Of a DNA stretch of 64,000 bases, positions 25,083 to 35,129 are shown piece by piece; the stretch's first letter is position 1; each line of letters starts with the position of its first letter. Position numbers and translations under genes: made by a program. The DNA is from JAJNPS01 sp031378845 (GTDB lineage: Bacteria; Pseudomonadota; Alphaproteobacteria; Rhodobacterales; Rhodobacteraceae): assembly GCA_031378845.1 (NCBI GenBank), contig JANNES010000003.1, forward strand, positions 62,001-126,000, read 5' to 3'. A model generated the notes under the pieces. The model was given only the letters and a program-made list of their open reading frames with translations, was not told the DNA's origin and ran no database searches.

Positions 25083-26750
25083 TCAGACCTGAATCGTCTT
25101 TGGTCGTTTCCAGTTCAGCCATGTCTCGATGATCAGCCGCGTCAGATAGACGGCGGTGAACATCGACGTGATGATACCGAAAATCAGCGTGACCGCAAAG
25201 CCGCGCACCGCGCCAGAGCCGATCCAGAACATGATCAATGCGGTCAGGATTGCCGTGACGTTGGAATCCGTGATCGCCGACAAGGCGCGCTGAAAGCCGA
25301 CTTCGATGGCACGGCCCGGGGACATGCCGCCACGCAATTCTTCACGGATGCGTTCATAGATCAGCACGTTGGCATCCACCGCCATGCCCATGGTCAGAAC
25401 GATGCCCGCAATGCCCGGCAAGGTCAGCGTCGCGCCGATCACGGACATCATTGCGACCAGCATGACAATGTTTACGGCCAAGGCGACGCAGCTCATCACG
25501 CCGAACAGGCCATAACTCGCGATCATGTAGGCCATGACGCAGATCATGCCGATGATCGCGGCGGTCTGGCCGGCCTTGATCGAGTCCGCCCCGAGTTCCG
25601 GCCCGATGGTCCGTTCCTCAAGGAAATTCATTTCTGCCGGAAGTGCGCCTGCGCGCAACAGGACGGCAAGCTGCGTCGCCTCTTCCACTGAAAAGGACCC
25701 CGTGATGATCCCGGACCCGCCCGCGATATGGCTCTGGATGGTGGGGGCCGAAATCACCTGGTCGTCCAGCACGATGGCAAACGGATTGCCGATGTTCTGG
25801 GCGGTGTAATCCCCGAATTTGCGCGCGCCGGTCGGATTGAACCGAAAGTTCACCGCAGGGCGGTTGTTCTGATCAAACGCAGGCTGGCTGTCGACCAGTT
25901 CCTCGCCGGTCACCACCGCATCTTCGCCCAACACGTAATAGGTGCCCGGCTCATCCGACGAGGGCAGCAAGATGTTGCGCGGGCCGGGGTCGGCGGCTGA
26001 ATCCGTGGTACGGCGCACCACCGGGTGAAAAGTCAGCTTGGCGGTGGTGCCGATCAGCTTTTTCAGTTCGGACGCAGATCCGATACCGGGCACCTGAATC
26101 AGGATGCGGTCGGTGCCTTGCCGCTGGATCGTAGGCTCACGCGTGCCCACCTCGTCCACGCGACGGCGGATGATTTCAAGCGATTGCTGGATGGTGCGGT
26201 CATCGGTGGCGGTCTTTTCGGCCTCCGACAGCTGCACAACGATCTCGTCGCCTTCGACCGTCACCGCGATGTCATTCTGGCCGACACCGGTCAAACTGAC
26301 CACGGGTGTGGCCAAGGCATTGACTGCCTCGATCGCCTTTTGCAGGCCTTGGGGGTTGGAAATGGCGATCCGCAAAACGCCGTCGGGCGAAGGCTGACGG
26401 CGGATCGTGCCGATCTCGTCACGCAGATCGCGCAAGGTATCGCGGACTTCAGGCCAGAGGCCGTTCATGCGGTCCTTGTAGACATCAGCCAGTTTGACTT
26501 CGGCCAGCAGATGCGCCCCACCGCGCAGATCAAGGCCAAGGTTCATTAGGTTCGACGGCATCCAGCCGGGCCAGCTGGCGAGATCCATCGCCTGTTGCGG
26601 CGTTGCAACCCCGCCCGCCACTTCTATCGCTGCAGCGGCATCGTTGTGGCGTTCGACGACGGCGTAATCCGCATTGGGGACCGCCAGCAAGATCCCCAGC
26701 AGGCATAGCCCGATGATCAGCAACCGTTTCCAGAGCGGGGTCGGCGTCAT
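25083..26750 (-). CDS. secD: Protein translocase subunit SecD
   Basis: The 555-residue protein has one N-terminal membrane helix, a large periplasmic P1 domain that begins LGLDLRGGAHLLAEV, and five C-terminal helices with TLPGIAGIVLTMGMAVDANVLIYERIREE, in which the Asp is part of the proton relay (quoted in parts: LPGIAGIVLTMGMAVDANV). Length is as expected. It sits 10 bases after yajC and 13 bases before secF. Confidence 0.95.
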   Translation of the reverse strand: MTPTPLWKRLLIIGLCLLGILLAVPNADYAVVERHNDAAAAIEVAGGVATPQQAMDLASWPGWMPSNLMNLGLDLRGGAHLLAEVKLADVYKDRMNGLWPEVRDTLRDLRDEIGTIRRQPSPDGVLRIAISNPQGLQKAIEAVNALATPVVSLTGVGQNDIAVTVEGDEIVVQLSEAEKTATDDRTIQQSLEIIRRRVDEVGTREPTIQRQGTDRILIQVPGIGSASELKKLIGTTAKLTFHPVVRRTTDSAADPGPRNILLPSSDEPGTYYVLGEDAVVTGEELVDSQPAFDQNNRPAVNFRFNPTGARKFGDYTAQNIGNPFAIVLDDQVISAPTIQSHIAGGSGIITGSFSVEEATQLAVLLRAGALPAEMNFLEERTIGPELGADSIKAGQTAAIIGMICVMAYMIASYGLFGVMSCVALAVNIVMLVAMMSVIGATLTLPGIAGIVLTMGMAVDANVLIYERIREELRGGMSPGRAIEVGFQRALSAITDSNVTAILTALIMFWIGSGAVRGFAVTLIFGIITSMFTAVYLTRLIIETWLNWKRPKTIQV

Positions 26751-26760
26751 CTTTGATAAC

Positions 26761-27084
26761 TCACGCAGCAGGTTCGGTCTTGGACATCACTTGCGTGATC
26801 GTCGAACGCAGGATCTTCACGCGCACGCCTTCGGCAATCTCGGCCTCGACCATGCCGTCCTCTTGCACCTTGGTGATCTTGGCGACGATGCCGCCCTGGG
26901 TGAGAACCTGGTCTCCGCGACGCAGCGCCTCGACCATCCCGCGATGTTCCTTCAGCTTTTTCTGCTGCGGACGGATCAGCAGGAAATACATGATGAAGAA
27001 AATCAGAACCAGGGGCACGAATGACCCCAAGGCAGAGCCCATGCCGGGGGCTGCGGCTTGTGCGAAGGCGGGTGTCACGAACAT
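26761..27084 (-). CDS. yajC: Preprotein translocase subunit YajC
   Basis: The 107-residue protein has a single hydrophobic helix (LGSFVPLVLIFFIMYFLLIR) followed by the family motif RPQQKKLKEH and a cytosolic beta domain (GDQVLTQGGIVAKIT). It associates with SecDF. Two in-frame ATG codons exist; GAAAGG touches the first (27090) but stands 6 bases before the second (27084), so the second is chosen. Confidence 0.93.
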   Translation of the reverse strand: MFVTPAFAQAAAPGMGSALGSFVPLVLIFFIMYFLLIRPQQKKLKEHRGMVEALRRGDQVLTQGGIVAKITKVQEDGMVEAEIAEGVRVKILRSTITQVMSKTEPAA

Positions 27085-27389
27085 GGTCATCCTTTCGGTC
27101 CGAAGGGGTGCAATGGGCACGCCTATCTTCGGTCGCGCACCCTATCCACGGTGCGGTTGGAAGACAAGCCAAGCCAAATTGCGCGGTCTTGAGGGGCACT
27201 GCGTCCCGGTCTGATCCCGAGGCGCATATACGAATTGCGCAGGGAAATGCCAGAGGAGATTGATGCAAATCGCCGCACAAATGTCGTCCGCAATGACCCG
27301 CCACGCCGTCTGATCGCCGCTTCACTAAGGATGGGCAATGTTGCATATGGGTGGTGACACCCCTGATCCATCGCCAAACAGGACGCCAC
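27085..27389. other. Divergent intergenic region yajC / serS
   Basis: This gap of about 305 bases must hold the divergent promoters. The only coding-like item is a 16-codon frame (27263-27313) with AGAGGAG five bases before its ATG, beginning MQIAAQMSS; it could be a leader peptide for serS but shows no run of Ser codons, so I do not call it. Nothing else was found. Confidence 0.4.
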
Positions 27390-28679
27390 ATGCACGACAT
27401 CCGCCTGATCCGGCAATCGCCCGACGCCTTTGATGCAAGCCTTGGCCGCCGGGGTCTTGCGCCGATGTCGGACGACATCCTGAAGGTTGACACCGCCCGT
27501 CGTCTGGCAATCAAGGCGGCCGAAGACGGTTTGGCTCTGCTCAATGGCCTTAGCAAACAAGCAGGGACCGCGAAGGCTGCGGGCGACAACACGGCCTTTG
27601 AAAACATTCGACAAGGCATCGCCGCCCGCAAGGCGCTGATCTCCGAGCAAGAGGCCCATGCCAAGCAGCTTGATGCAGACCTGCAAGAGCGTCTGGCGGT
27701 GATCCCCAACCTGCCGTTGGCCGAGGTGCCGGATGGCCGCGACGCGCACGACAACGTGGAAATCCGCCGCTGGGGCACGCCACGCAGCTTTGACTTTGCC
27801 CCGGCAGAGCATTTTGCAATTCCCGGCATTGCGGTCGGGATGGACTTCGAGACGGCGGCCAAGTTGTCCGGCACGCGGTTCGTTGTCCTCAAGGGCACGG
27901 TTGCCCGGCTGCAACGCGCCTTGGCGCAATTCATGCTCGATACCCATGTCAGCGAACATGCGCTGACCGAGACGTGGACGCCCGTGCTGGTCAAACCCGA
28001 GGCGATGTATGGCACCGACAAGCTGCCGAAATTCGGCGAGGACAGCTATCAGACCACCAATGGCTGGTGGCTGGTGCCAACCTCCGAGGTGACGCTGACC
28101 TATTCGGTGGCCGAGATGATTCTGGACGCTGCCGCCTTGCCCATCCGCATGACCGCCCATACCCAGTGCTTCCGCTCCGAGGCGGGGTCGGCGGGCAAGG
28201 ATACCTCTGGCATGCTGCGCCAGCACCAGTTCGAAAAGGTCGAGATGGTGTCGATCACCACCCCCGAGACCAGCCTTGCCGAGCACGAGCGTATGACGCG
28301 CTGCGCCGAGGCGATTCTGGAAAAGCTGGGCCTGCCGTACCGGACGGTGGTCCTTTGCACCGGCGACATGGGGTTCGGGTCGACCAAGACGCATGACATC
28401 GAGGTCTGGTTGCCGGGGCAGAACACCTATCGCGAGATCAGTTCAGTCTCAGTCTGCGGTGATTTTCAGGCGCGCCGGATGAACGCGCGCTACCGCGCCG
28501 CCGGAGGCAAGCCGGAATTCGTGCATACCCTGAACGGATCGGGGCTGGCTGTCGGGCGCTGCCTGATCGCGGTTGTCGAGAACGGCCAGCAAGCTGATGG
28601 GTCGATTGATCTGCCTGGCGTGCTATCTGCATATCTTGGGGGCAGGACGCGGATATTGCCCTCCGGCGATTTTGCCTGA
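27390..28679 (+). CDS. serS: Seryl-tRNA synthetase
   Basis: The 429-residue class II synthetase has the N-terminal coiled-coil arm (about residues 25-105), motif 1 in the region after PGIAVGMDFE, motif 2 QCFRSEAGSAGKDTSGMLRQHQF and motif 3 LNGSGLAVGRCLIAVVEN (each quoted in part). HTQCFRSEAG and FGEDSYQTTN are typical. The ATG at 27390 gives the standard N-terminus MHDIRLIRQSPDAFDA. Confidence 0.96.
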   Translation: MHDIRLIRQSPDAFDASLGRRGLAPMSDDILKVDTARRLAIKAAEDGLALLNGLSKQAGTAKAAGDNTAFENIRQGIAARKALISEQEAHAKQLDADLQERLAVIPNLPLAEVPDGRDAHDNVEIRRWGTPRSFDFAPAEHFAIPGIAVGMDFETAAKLSGTRFVVLKGTVARLQRALAQFMLDTHVSEHALTETWTPVLVKPEAMYGTDKLPKFGEDSYQTTNGWWLVPTSEVTLTYSVAEMILDAAALPIRMTAHTQCFRSEAGSAGKDTSGMLRQHQFEKVEMVSITTPETSLAEHERMTRCAEAILEKLGLPYRTVVLCTGDMGFGSTKTHDIEVWLPGQNTYREISSVSVCGDFQARRMNARYRAAGGKPEFVHTLNGSGLAVGRCLIAVVENGQQADGSIDLPGVLSAYLGGRTRILPSGDFA

Positions 28680-28705
28680 CGCGGTAGCCCTTCGAAGGAC
28701 GTTTC

Positions 28706-29416
28706 ATGACACCTCAGATCCGTGCCGTGCTCTTGTTGTTGGCAACCGTTGCGTTTGGCATCGCACCGTTCATCACACCGCCCTTTCGGGGCTATGATCC
28801 GGCGATGTTTCGCGTGCTGATCGACCGCCCGTCGATCCAGCCCGCGGCTTACGCCTTTGCGATCTGGTCGGTGATCTATCTGTGGCTGGCCGCCCATGCA
28901 GTGTTTGGTCTGTGGAAGCGTGGCGAGGATCCCATGTGGGACAGCGCGCGACTGCCGCTTGCAGCGTCGGTCTTGTTGGGTGCGGTCTGGTTGTGGATCG
29001 CGCCAGACTATCCGCGGATCGCCACCGCGGCGATCTGGGCGATGCTGGCCGGGGCAATGGTCGCATTCTTGCGCACGCCGACCGAACCGGACCGCTGGCT
29101 TCTTTCAGCGCCCATCGCCATCCTGACCGGCTGGTTGTCTGCGGCGTCGGCGGTGTCGCTCGGGGTCGTGCTGGCGGGGTATGGGGTCTTGTCAGACACC
29201 GTGTCAGCCGTGGCGATGCTGGCACTGGTGCTGGTGATCGCGGTGACCGTCCAGATGCGCAAACCCGCGATGCTGGTTTACGGGCTGACGGTGATCTGGG
29301 CATTGGGAGGCGTCATCATAGCCAATCGCAGTGACAACCTGACGGTTGCCACCATCGCGGCATCCGGCATCGTCATCATGGCCATCACGCTCTGGTCGAT
29401 GCGCCGCAAAGCGTGA
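28706..29416 (+). CDS. TspO/MBR-like membrane protein
   Basis: The 236-residue protein has about seven hydrophobic helices. The segment SIQPAAYAFAIWSVIYLWLA resembles the PxxVFxxVWxxLYxxMA signature of TspO/MBR tryptophan-rich sensory proteins, and the spacing of Trp and Pro residues fits an extended, divergent relative. TspO proteins bind porphyrins and cholesterol-like ligands in outer or mitochondrial membranes. It follows serS by 26 bases and is convergent with der. Substrate and role are unknown. Confidence 0.6.
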   Translation: MTPQIRAVLLLLATVAFGIAPFITPPFRGYDPAMFRVLIDRPSIQPAAYAFAIWSVIYLWLAAHAVFGLWKRGEDPMWDSARLPLAASVLLGAVWLWIAPDYPRIATAAIWAMLAGAMVAFLRTPTEPDRWLLSAPIAILTGWLSAASAVSLGVVLAGYGVLSDTVSAVAMLALVLVIAVTVQMRKPAMLVYGLTVIWALGGVIIANRSDNLTVATIAASGIVIMAITLWSMRRKA

Positions 29417-29423
29417 GATCCGG

Positions 29424-30893
29424 CTATTCGCCGGTATTCTTTTCCATGTGCTTGCGCAGACGGCTTGGCGTGTGGAACTTGCGGTTCTTCCACGGGTTCT
29501 GGTCGCCTTGACTGCGGAAGTACAGGCGGATCGGCGTGCCCGGCATGTCAAAATGATCGCGCAACCCATTGACGAGATAGCGCTTATAGCTTTCGGGCAG
29601 TTCGTCCGGACGGCTGCATTTGATAACAAACCCGGGCGGGCGGGTTTTGACTTGGGTGATATAGCGCAGCTTTATCCGGTGGCCGCCGGGTGCGGGCGGG
29701 GGATGCGCCTCGGTCATCGCACCCAGCCACGAATTCAGCCGCGCGGTCGCGATTCGGCGGTTCCAGACATCATGCGCCTTGCGGATCGCGTCATGCAACC
29801 GGTCAAGGCCACGTCCCGTCTTGGCGCTGACGGTGATCAGGGGTGCGCCCCGCAACTGCGGCAAAAGACGCTCGAACATCTCTTTCAGCTCGGCCAGCTT
29901 GTCTTGCTTTTCGTCCTCAAGATCCCATTTGTTGACCGCCACGACGACCGCGCGCCCTTCGGTTTCGGCAAAATCGGCGATGCGGAGATCCTGAACCTCA
30001 AACGGGATTTCCACGTCCAGCAGCACCACCACGACCTCGGCAAAACGGACCGCGCGGATGCCGTCTGAAACGCTGAGTTTCTCAAGCTTTTCATAGATCT
30101 TCGCGCGTTTCCTCATGCCCGCCGTATCAAAGATGCGGATGGGCGTGCCCTGCCATTCGGCGCGCACAGAGATCGCGTCGCGCGTGGTTCCCGCTTCGGG
30201 ACTGGTGAGCAAACGGTCATAGCCGAGGATCTTGTTGATCAGCGTCGATTTGCCCGCGTTGGGCCGCCCGATAACGGCGATCTGCAAGGGCTTTTTCTCG
30301 GTCGGGTAGTGGGCTGTCCCGTCCGCCTCCAACGCCGCGTCATCTTCGCTCAGATCCAGGTCAACAAGCGGGGCATTCTCGGATTCGCGTTCGGCGAACT
30401 CCCCCACCAGGGGGCGCAGGATGTGGTAAAGATCATCCATCCCCTCGCCATGTTCCGCCGACAGACGCACCGGCTCCCCAAGACCCAGCGACCAGGCTTC
30501 GATCGCGCCGGCATCGCCGGCCTTGCCCTCGGCCTTGTTCACCCCAAGGATCACCCGCGCACCCTTTTTGCGCAAGATGCCGGCAAAGACCTCGTCGGTG
30601 GGGGTGACACCGACCCGACCATCCAACAAGAACAGGCTGATATCGGCCATCTCGACGGCGCGTTCGGTCAAACGGCGCATGCGCCCCTGAAGGCTGTCAT
30701 CGGTGACTTCCTCTAGCCCCGCCGTGTCGATCACGGTAAAGCGCAAATCGTGCAACTTGGCGTCACCCTCACGCAGGTCGCGCGTCACGCCGGGCTGGTC
30801 ATCGACCAGCGCCAGTTTGCGGCCCACAAGCCGGTTGAAAAGCGTGGATTTACCCACATTCGGGCGCCCCACGATCGCAAGGGTAAAGCTCAT
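29424..30893 (-). CDS. der: GTPase Der (EngA), ribosome assembly
   Basis: The 489-residue protein has two tandem GTPase domains: GRPNVGKSTLFNRL with DTAGLEE and NKAEG in the first, GRPNAGKSTLINKI with DTAGMRKRAK and NKWDL in the second, then a KH-like C-terminal domain (TRPPGFVIKCSRPDELPE). This double-G arrangement is unique to Der, which acts in 50S subunit maturation. It follows bamB by 48 bases, preserving the yfgM-bamB-der order of many Proteobacteria. Confidence 0.96.
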   Translation of the reverse strand: MSFTLAIVGRPNVGKSTLFNRLVGRKLALVDDQPGVTRDLREGDAKLHDLRFTVIDTAGLEEVTDDSLQGRMRRLTERAVEMADISLFLLDGRVGVTPTDEVFAGILRKKGARVILGVNKAEGKAGDAGAIEAWSLGLGEPVRLSAEHGEGMDDLYHILRPLVGEFAERESENAPLVDLDLSEDDAALEADGTAHYPTEKKPLQIAVIGRPNAGKSTLINKILGYDRLLTSPEAGTTRDAISVRAEWQGTPIRIFDTAGMRKRAKIYEKLEKLSVSDGIRAVRFAEVVVVLLDVEIPFEVQDLRIADFAETEGRAVVVAVNKWDLEDEKQDKLAELKEMFERLLPQLRGAPLITVSAKTGRGLDRLHDAIRKAHDVWNRRIATARLNSWLGAMTEAHPPPAPGGHRIKLRYITQVKTRPPGFVIKCSRPDELPESYKRYLVNGLRDHFDMPGTPIRLYFRSQGDQNPWKNRKFHTPSRLRKHMEKNTGE

Positions 30894-30941
30894 GACCTCA
30901 GTCCGTCGGTGACAAGCCGCAGCCCATACACCCGCGGCGGC

Positions 30942-32309
30942 TTAACGGAAAGCGTGAAGTTGCCCGTTGCCGCCCATCACATAGATCACGCCGCCCGCCA
31001 GCGCCGGTTGTGCCGCAGCACCACCCGGAATGTCGAGCGTGGACAGCAGCGACCCATCGGTCGGGCTGAAGAACCGCAAGAGCCCGTCCGAGGACGCCAC
31101 GACCAGCCGCCCACCTGCGAGAACCGGGCCGTAGTGGGCAAAGATGCCTTTGCGTTTCTTGGGTTTTTCATTCTCGAAATAGGGCATGTCGACCGACCAG
31201 ATCACGGTGCCGGTTGCCGCATCCAGCCGCACCAGCCGCGACTGATCATTGACCAGAAAGACCGAACCGCCAACCGGCAGAACGGGACCCATGGCGCCCT
31301 CGCCCGTTGACCAGATACGCTCACCCGATGAGGATGACAGCGCGATTGTCCTGCCAGCGGAGGTTCCCGCATAGGTGACATCACCCTGAACAACCGGATC
31401 GGACGTGACATCATAGGTCGCGGCAAATGCACGGCCAAGCCGCTCGCCCGCAGTCGATGCCGACCAGACCTTGAGGCCGCCCAGCCGCGTCACGGCCATG
31501 ATCTCGCCACCAGCCGACGGGAAGATCACCGCGCGTTCACCGACCGCCGGCGCCGATGTGCCAAGGACACCCAGCTTGGACGCGGTACCGGCCGCCTGCC
31601 AGAGGACCTTGCCGTTCTGGGCATCAAGGCCCCACGCGGTGCCATCGCGCCCAACCACGAAAACCGCGCCATCAACCGCTGCAGGTGCGCCGCTGACGGG
31701 GGAATCCAGACGCTGGCGCCAGGTCACCGCACCCGAGGCCGGGTCAAGTGCGACCAACTCACCAAATCCGGTGGCCACAAAAAGCCGCCCACCGGCGATG
31801 GCAAGCCCGCCACCCGATTGCGCGCCGCCCCGGTCAAAGCTGGCGCTGAGATCAACCGTCCAGAGCGTTGCGCCAGATGTTGCGGTTGCCGTGACACCCG
31901 ACAGGGCATCCATCGTAAAGATGCGGCCATCGGAAACCACGGGCGCGGCCGAGACGCGCGATTTCCGCGACGAACCTTTGCCGACATTGGCGCTCCAGAC
32001 CCGCACAGGGGCGCTGGATAGCGCGCCATGGGGCATCAGGTGGCGGGCATTTCCTGCGCGATGGGTCCAGTCGGCATTGGCGACCGCAGCCGGCAAAGTG
32101 ATCGGCTCAGACGCGGTGACCTGACCAGAAATCGGCGCTTCGGGTGTCGGCTGACCCTCAACCGGCAGAGACGCCTCAAGCGGCGTCCGGGTGGTAAAGC
32201 GTTCCCCTTCCAGCACCAGTTCACGCTCGCCGCAAGCGGCGAGCAGCACCAGGCCAATCGCCGGGGCCAAGAAAGCCCATCCGCGCCGTGCCACCATCGT
32301 CATGCCCAT
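30942..32309 (-). CDS. bamB: Outer membrane assembly lipoprotein BamB
   Basis: The 455-residue protein has a lipoprotein signal peptide ending LVLLAACGE (lipidated Cys) and an eight-bladed PQQ-like beta-propeller with repeated units such as GRLFVATGFGELVALDPASG and GAVFVVGRDGTAWGLDAQNG. BamB is a scaffold in the BAM complex that inserts outer-membrane proteins. AAGGGAC stands 6 bases before the ATG at 32309. It lies between a YfgM-like gene (24-base gap) and der. Confidence 0.9.
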   Translation of the reverse strand: MGMTMVARRGWAFLAPAIGLVLLAACGERELVLEGERFTTRTPLEASLPVEGQPTPEAPISGQVTASEPITLPAAVANADWTHRAGNARHLMPHGALSSAPVRVWSANVGKGSSRKSRVSAAPVVSDGRIFTMDALSGVTATATSGATLWTVDLSASFDRGGAQSGGGLAIAGGRLFVATGFGELVALDPASGAVTWRQRLDSPVSGAPAAVDGAVFVVGRDGTAWGLDAQNGKVLWQAAGTASKLGVLGTSAPAVGERAVIFPSAGGEIMAVTRLGGLKVWSASTAGERLGRAFAATYDVTSDPVVQGDVTYAGTSAGRTIALSSSSGERIWSTGEGAMGPVLPVGGSVFLVNDQSRLVRLDAATGTVIWSVDMPYFENEKPKKRKGIFAHYGPVLAGGRLVVASSDGLLRFFSPTDGSLLSTLDIPGGAAAQPALAGGVIYVMGGNGQLHAFR

Positions 32310-32333
32310 AACTCTGTCCCTTGCCGCCACATG

Positions 32334-32996
32334 TCAGCCATTCGTCTTGCTGGCTTCGGGGGGGATGCCGCCCAGCGCCACAATGACCTGTGCCGCGCGA
32401 CCGCGCAGCGCAGCAGACGCTTCTTGATCTTGCACCAAACCCGACAGCGCCTTGATCGCCGCATCGATCTGGCCTTCTTCGATCAAAAGATATGCCAGCT
32501 GTTCCTGCGCCAGTACACGGAACGGGCGCCCTGCGGATGCGATTGCCTCCAAGGCGCTGCGCCGGTCAGACAATGGCATCGCATCCCCCGCGACAACCAC
32601 CCGCCGCAACGTCGCAAGATCACGGTAAAGTGCCGGTTGTGCAGGATCAGCAATCACCGCGTCCAAGGCCTTCAGGGTGGCTGCGGCATCATCTTGCGGG
32701 TCCGTGGCCAGCAGCAACTGCAACACCGACGCTTGTGCGCCATCCGCCGGAACCGCCGCGAGGGCCGCGCGCCGCGCCGGTGCATCCGTCAAATCCAGTG
32801 CTGCCGACACGGCATCGCCAAAAACTTCGGCGCGAGCGCTGTCTTGCGCCTTGCGCCATTCGTTCCACGCCGATCCGCCAACGACGCCCAGAACCAGCAC
32901 GATGCCGATCCAGCCATACTTGCGGAAGGTCCGGAAAAGCTTGTCCCGGCGAACCTCTTCGGTGACCTCGTCGATAAAGCTTTCAGGATTGCTCAA
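32334..32996 (-). CDS. YfgM-like ancillary SecYEG/BAM-linked TPR protein
   Basis: The 220-residue protein has a short cytosolic N-terminus, one membrane helix (YGWIGIVLVLGVVGGSAWNE) and a periplasmic Ala-rich helical domain with TPR-like repeats. This layout and the position before bamB-der match YfgM, which assists periplasmic chaperones at the translocon. Sequence similarity to E. coli YfgM is probably low, so the function is by context. Confidence 0.78.
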   Translation of the reverse strand: MSNPESFIDEVTEEVRRDKLFRTFRKYGWIGIVLVLGVVGGSAWNEWRKAQDSARAEVFGDAVSAALDLTDAPARRAALAAVPADGAQASVLQLLLATDPQDDAAATLKALDAVIADPAQPALYRDLATLRRVVVAGDAMPLSDRRSALEAIASAGRPFRVLAQEQLAYLLIEEGQIDAAIKALSGLVQDQEASAALRGRAAQVIVALGGIPPEASKTNG

Positions 32997-33114
32997 GGGG
33001 CCCGCTCCATGTCGTTGACCCGTCTTACACGGGAAGCCAAGCGCTTGCCAAGCCCGGCGGGCTGGCGGCAGGCGTATTTCGGACAGGCAGACAGCCGCGC
33101 CGGTGGGCCAACCG

Positions 33115-35043
33115 CTAGACCCCGGTCAAGGCAGGAAAGTTGCCGTTACCGTCCCGGGCCGTATAATCCATGTTCTTGCTGACACCTTTGGCATCAAGTC
33201 CGTCGGTGACAGACCTTTCCGATCCGTCATTGGAGGACTGGCGCTCCCACATCGCGGCATAGCGACCTTTATTGGCCAACAAGGCGTCATGGGTGCCCTC
33301 TTCGACGATCTGGCCCGCCTCCAGCACCACGATGCGGTCGGCATCGGCAATGGTTGACAGGCGGTGCGCGATGGTGATGACCGACCGACCCTTGCCCATC
33401 TCGTTCAGGCTGTCCTGGATATCGCGTTCGGTCTGGCTGTCCAAGGCGCTGGTTGCCTCGTCCAAAAGCAGGATCGGCGGGTTTTTCAGCAAGGTGCGTG
33501 CAATGCCCACGCGCTGCTTTTCGCCGCCCGACAGTTTCAGGCCCCGCTCACCCACGGTCGTCTCATAGCCCTGCGGCAGGCTTTCGATGAACGTGTGGAT
33601 CTTGGCCGCACGCGCGGCATCCTCGATCTCTTCGCGGCTGGCGTCGGGGCGGCCATAAGCGATGTTGTAAAGGATGGTGTCATTGAACAGCACCGTGTCT
33701 TGCGGCACCACGCCGATGCGGGCGTGAAGGCTGTCTTGCGTCACATCCCGCAAGTCCTGCCCGTCGATGCGAACCGCCCCGCCCGTCACGTCATAGAACC
33801 GGAACAAAAGCCGCCCGATGGTCGATTTGCCTGACCCCGAAGGGCCGACCAGTGCCACCCGCTCCCCCGGACCCACGCGCAACGAGACCCTCTTGAGGAT
33901 GACGCGGTCCGGGTCATAGCCAAAGGTCACATTGTCAAAGACGACCTCGCCCGCGCCGACACGCAGGTCCGGTGCGCCGGGCTTGTCCTTGACCTCGGCA
34001 GGTTGCGCCAAAAGCCCGAACATCTCGCCCATATCGACCAGCGACTGCCGGATCTCGCGGTAAACCGTGCCCAGAAAGTTCAAGGGCATGCTGATCTGAA
34101 CCATGTAGGCGTTGACCATCACGAAATCGCCGACGGTCAGGGTCCCCGCCTGCACACCCGTTGCAGCCAGAACCATCACTGTCACCAGCCCGGTGGTGAG
34201 CAGCAACGACTGCCCGGCATTGAGCAGGCTTAACGACTGGCCGGTCTTGACGGCGGCCGTCTCATACTTGCCCATCGCCTTGTCATAGCGCCCCGCCTCG
34301 CGCGTCTCGGCCCCGAAATACTTGACGGTTTCAAAATTGAGCAGGCTGTCCACCGCCTTTTGGTTGGCATCGGTGTCCTGGTCGTTCATCTCGCGCCGCA
34401 GTTTCACGCGCCACTCGGTCACTTTGAACGTGTAGGTGACGTAAAGCGCGATCATCACCACCACGACGGCGGCATACAGCCATCCGAACGCAAAGACGAA
34501 GATACCGACCACCAGCGCCAGTTCCAGGATCAGCGGCCCGATGGAAAACAGCATGAACCGCAAGAGGAAATCGACGCCCTTGACACCGCGTTCGATGATC
34601 CGGCTCAGACCACCGGTCTTGCGGGTGATGTGATAGCGCATCGACAAGCGGTGAATATGGGTAAACGTCTCCAGCGCCAGTGCCCGCAAGGCACGCTGGC
34701 CGACCCGCACGAACACCAGATCGCGCAATTCGGCAAAGGCTATTGCGGCAAATCGGGCCATGCCATAGGCGACCGTCAATCCGATGGCCCCGACGGCCAA
34801 GAGGACGCCCGCATCCGCCTTTGTCCCGGTCAGGGCGTCAACCGCCAGTTTGTAAAGATACGGCGTGGTGACGGCGATCAGCTTGGATGTGAACAGCAGG
34901 ACCATCGCCAGCAACACGCGCCGTTTCACCCAACCCTGCCCGCTTGGCCAAAGATAGGGCAGCACCCGCGCGATGGTCTGAAAGCCGGAGGCAGGCGGGG
35001 TCGTCCGGTCAGCGGACGTGGCGGTATGGGTAACGCGGCGCAT
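33115..35043 (-). CDS. Atm1-type ABC exporter (half-transporter)
   Basis: The 642-residue protein has a six-helix membrane domain (about residues 45-340) and an ATPase domain with Walker A VGPSGSGKSTIGRLLFRF, signature LSGGEKQRVGIARTLL, Walker B ILLLDEATSALD and H-loop TIAHRLST. DFLLRFMLFSIGPLILELAL is typical of the Atm1/HMT1 group, which exports glutathione-linked sulfur or metal species. It is divergent from an ArsR-type regulator with a candidate operator between them, consistent with metal-responsive expression (inference). The C-terminal extension after the ATPase is long and polar. Confidence 0.88.
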   Translation of the reverse strand: MRRVTHTATSADRTTPPASGFQTIARVLPYLWPSGQGWVKRRVLLAMVLLFTSKLIAVTTPYLYKLAVDALTGTKADAGVLLAVGAIGLTVAYGMARFAAIAFAELRDLVFVRVGQRALRALALETFTHIHRLSMRYHITRKTGGLSRIIERGVKGVDFLLRFMLFSIGPLILELALVVGIFVFAFGWLYAAVVVVMIALYVTYTFKVTEWRVKLRREMNDQDTDANQKAVDSLLNFETVKYFGAETREAGRYDKAMGKYETAAVKTGQSLSLLNAGQSLLLTTGLVTVMVLAATGVQAGTLTVGDFVMVNAYMVQISMPLNFLGTVYREIRQSLVDMGEMFGLLAQPAEVKDKPGAPDLRVGAGEVVFDNVTFGYDPDRVILKRVSLRVGPGERVALVGPSGSGKSTIGRLLFRFYDVTGGAVRIDGQDLRDVTQDSLHARIGVVPQDTVLFNDTILYNIAYGRPDASREEIEDAARAAKIHTFIESLPQGYETTVGERGLKLSGGEKQRVGIARTLLKNPPILLLDEATSALDSQTERDIQDSLNEMGKGRSVITIAHRLSTIADADRIVVLEAGQIVEEGTHDALLANKGRYAAMWERQSSNDGSERSVTDGLDAKGVSKNMDYTARDGNGNFPALTGV

Positions 35044-35103
35044 CTTGGTCCTCTGGCGAGCATGCAGGACACTTGACCTGCAGCGTAGCTTGACTATGGT
35101 AAG

Positions 35104-35127
35104 TTCAACATTTCATGAGTAGTTGAA
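35104..35127. promoter_or_regulatory. Candidate ArsR-family operator
   Basis: TTCAAC (35104-35109) and GTTGAA (35122-35127) form an inverted repeat with further matches inside (half-sites TTCAACATTTCA and TTCAACTACTCA, 9 of 12 identical). It lies in the divergent gap between the ABC exporter and the ArsR gene and ends two bases before the ArsR start codon, so a bound repressor would block expression of the regulator, and probably of the exporter. Confidence 0.55.
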
Positions 35128-35129
35128 GG

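Noticed and set aside
27263..27313. Possible 16-codon leader peptide before serS with a good Shine-Dalgarno site (AGAGGAG).
   Set aside because: It holds no run of serine codons and no attenuator hairpin follows, so there is no mechanism to support it; listed only in the intergenic note.
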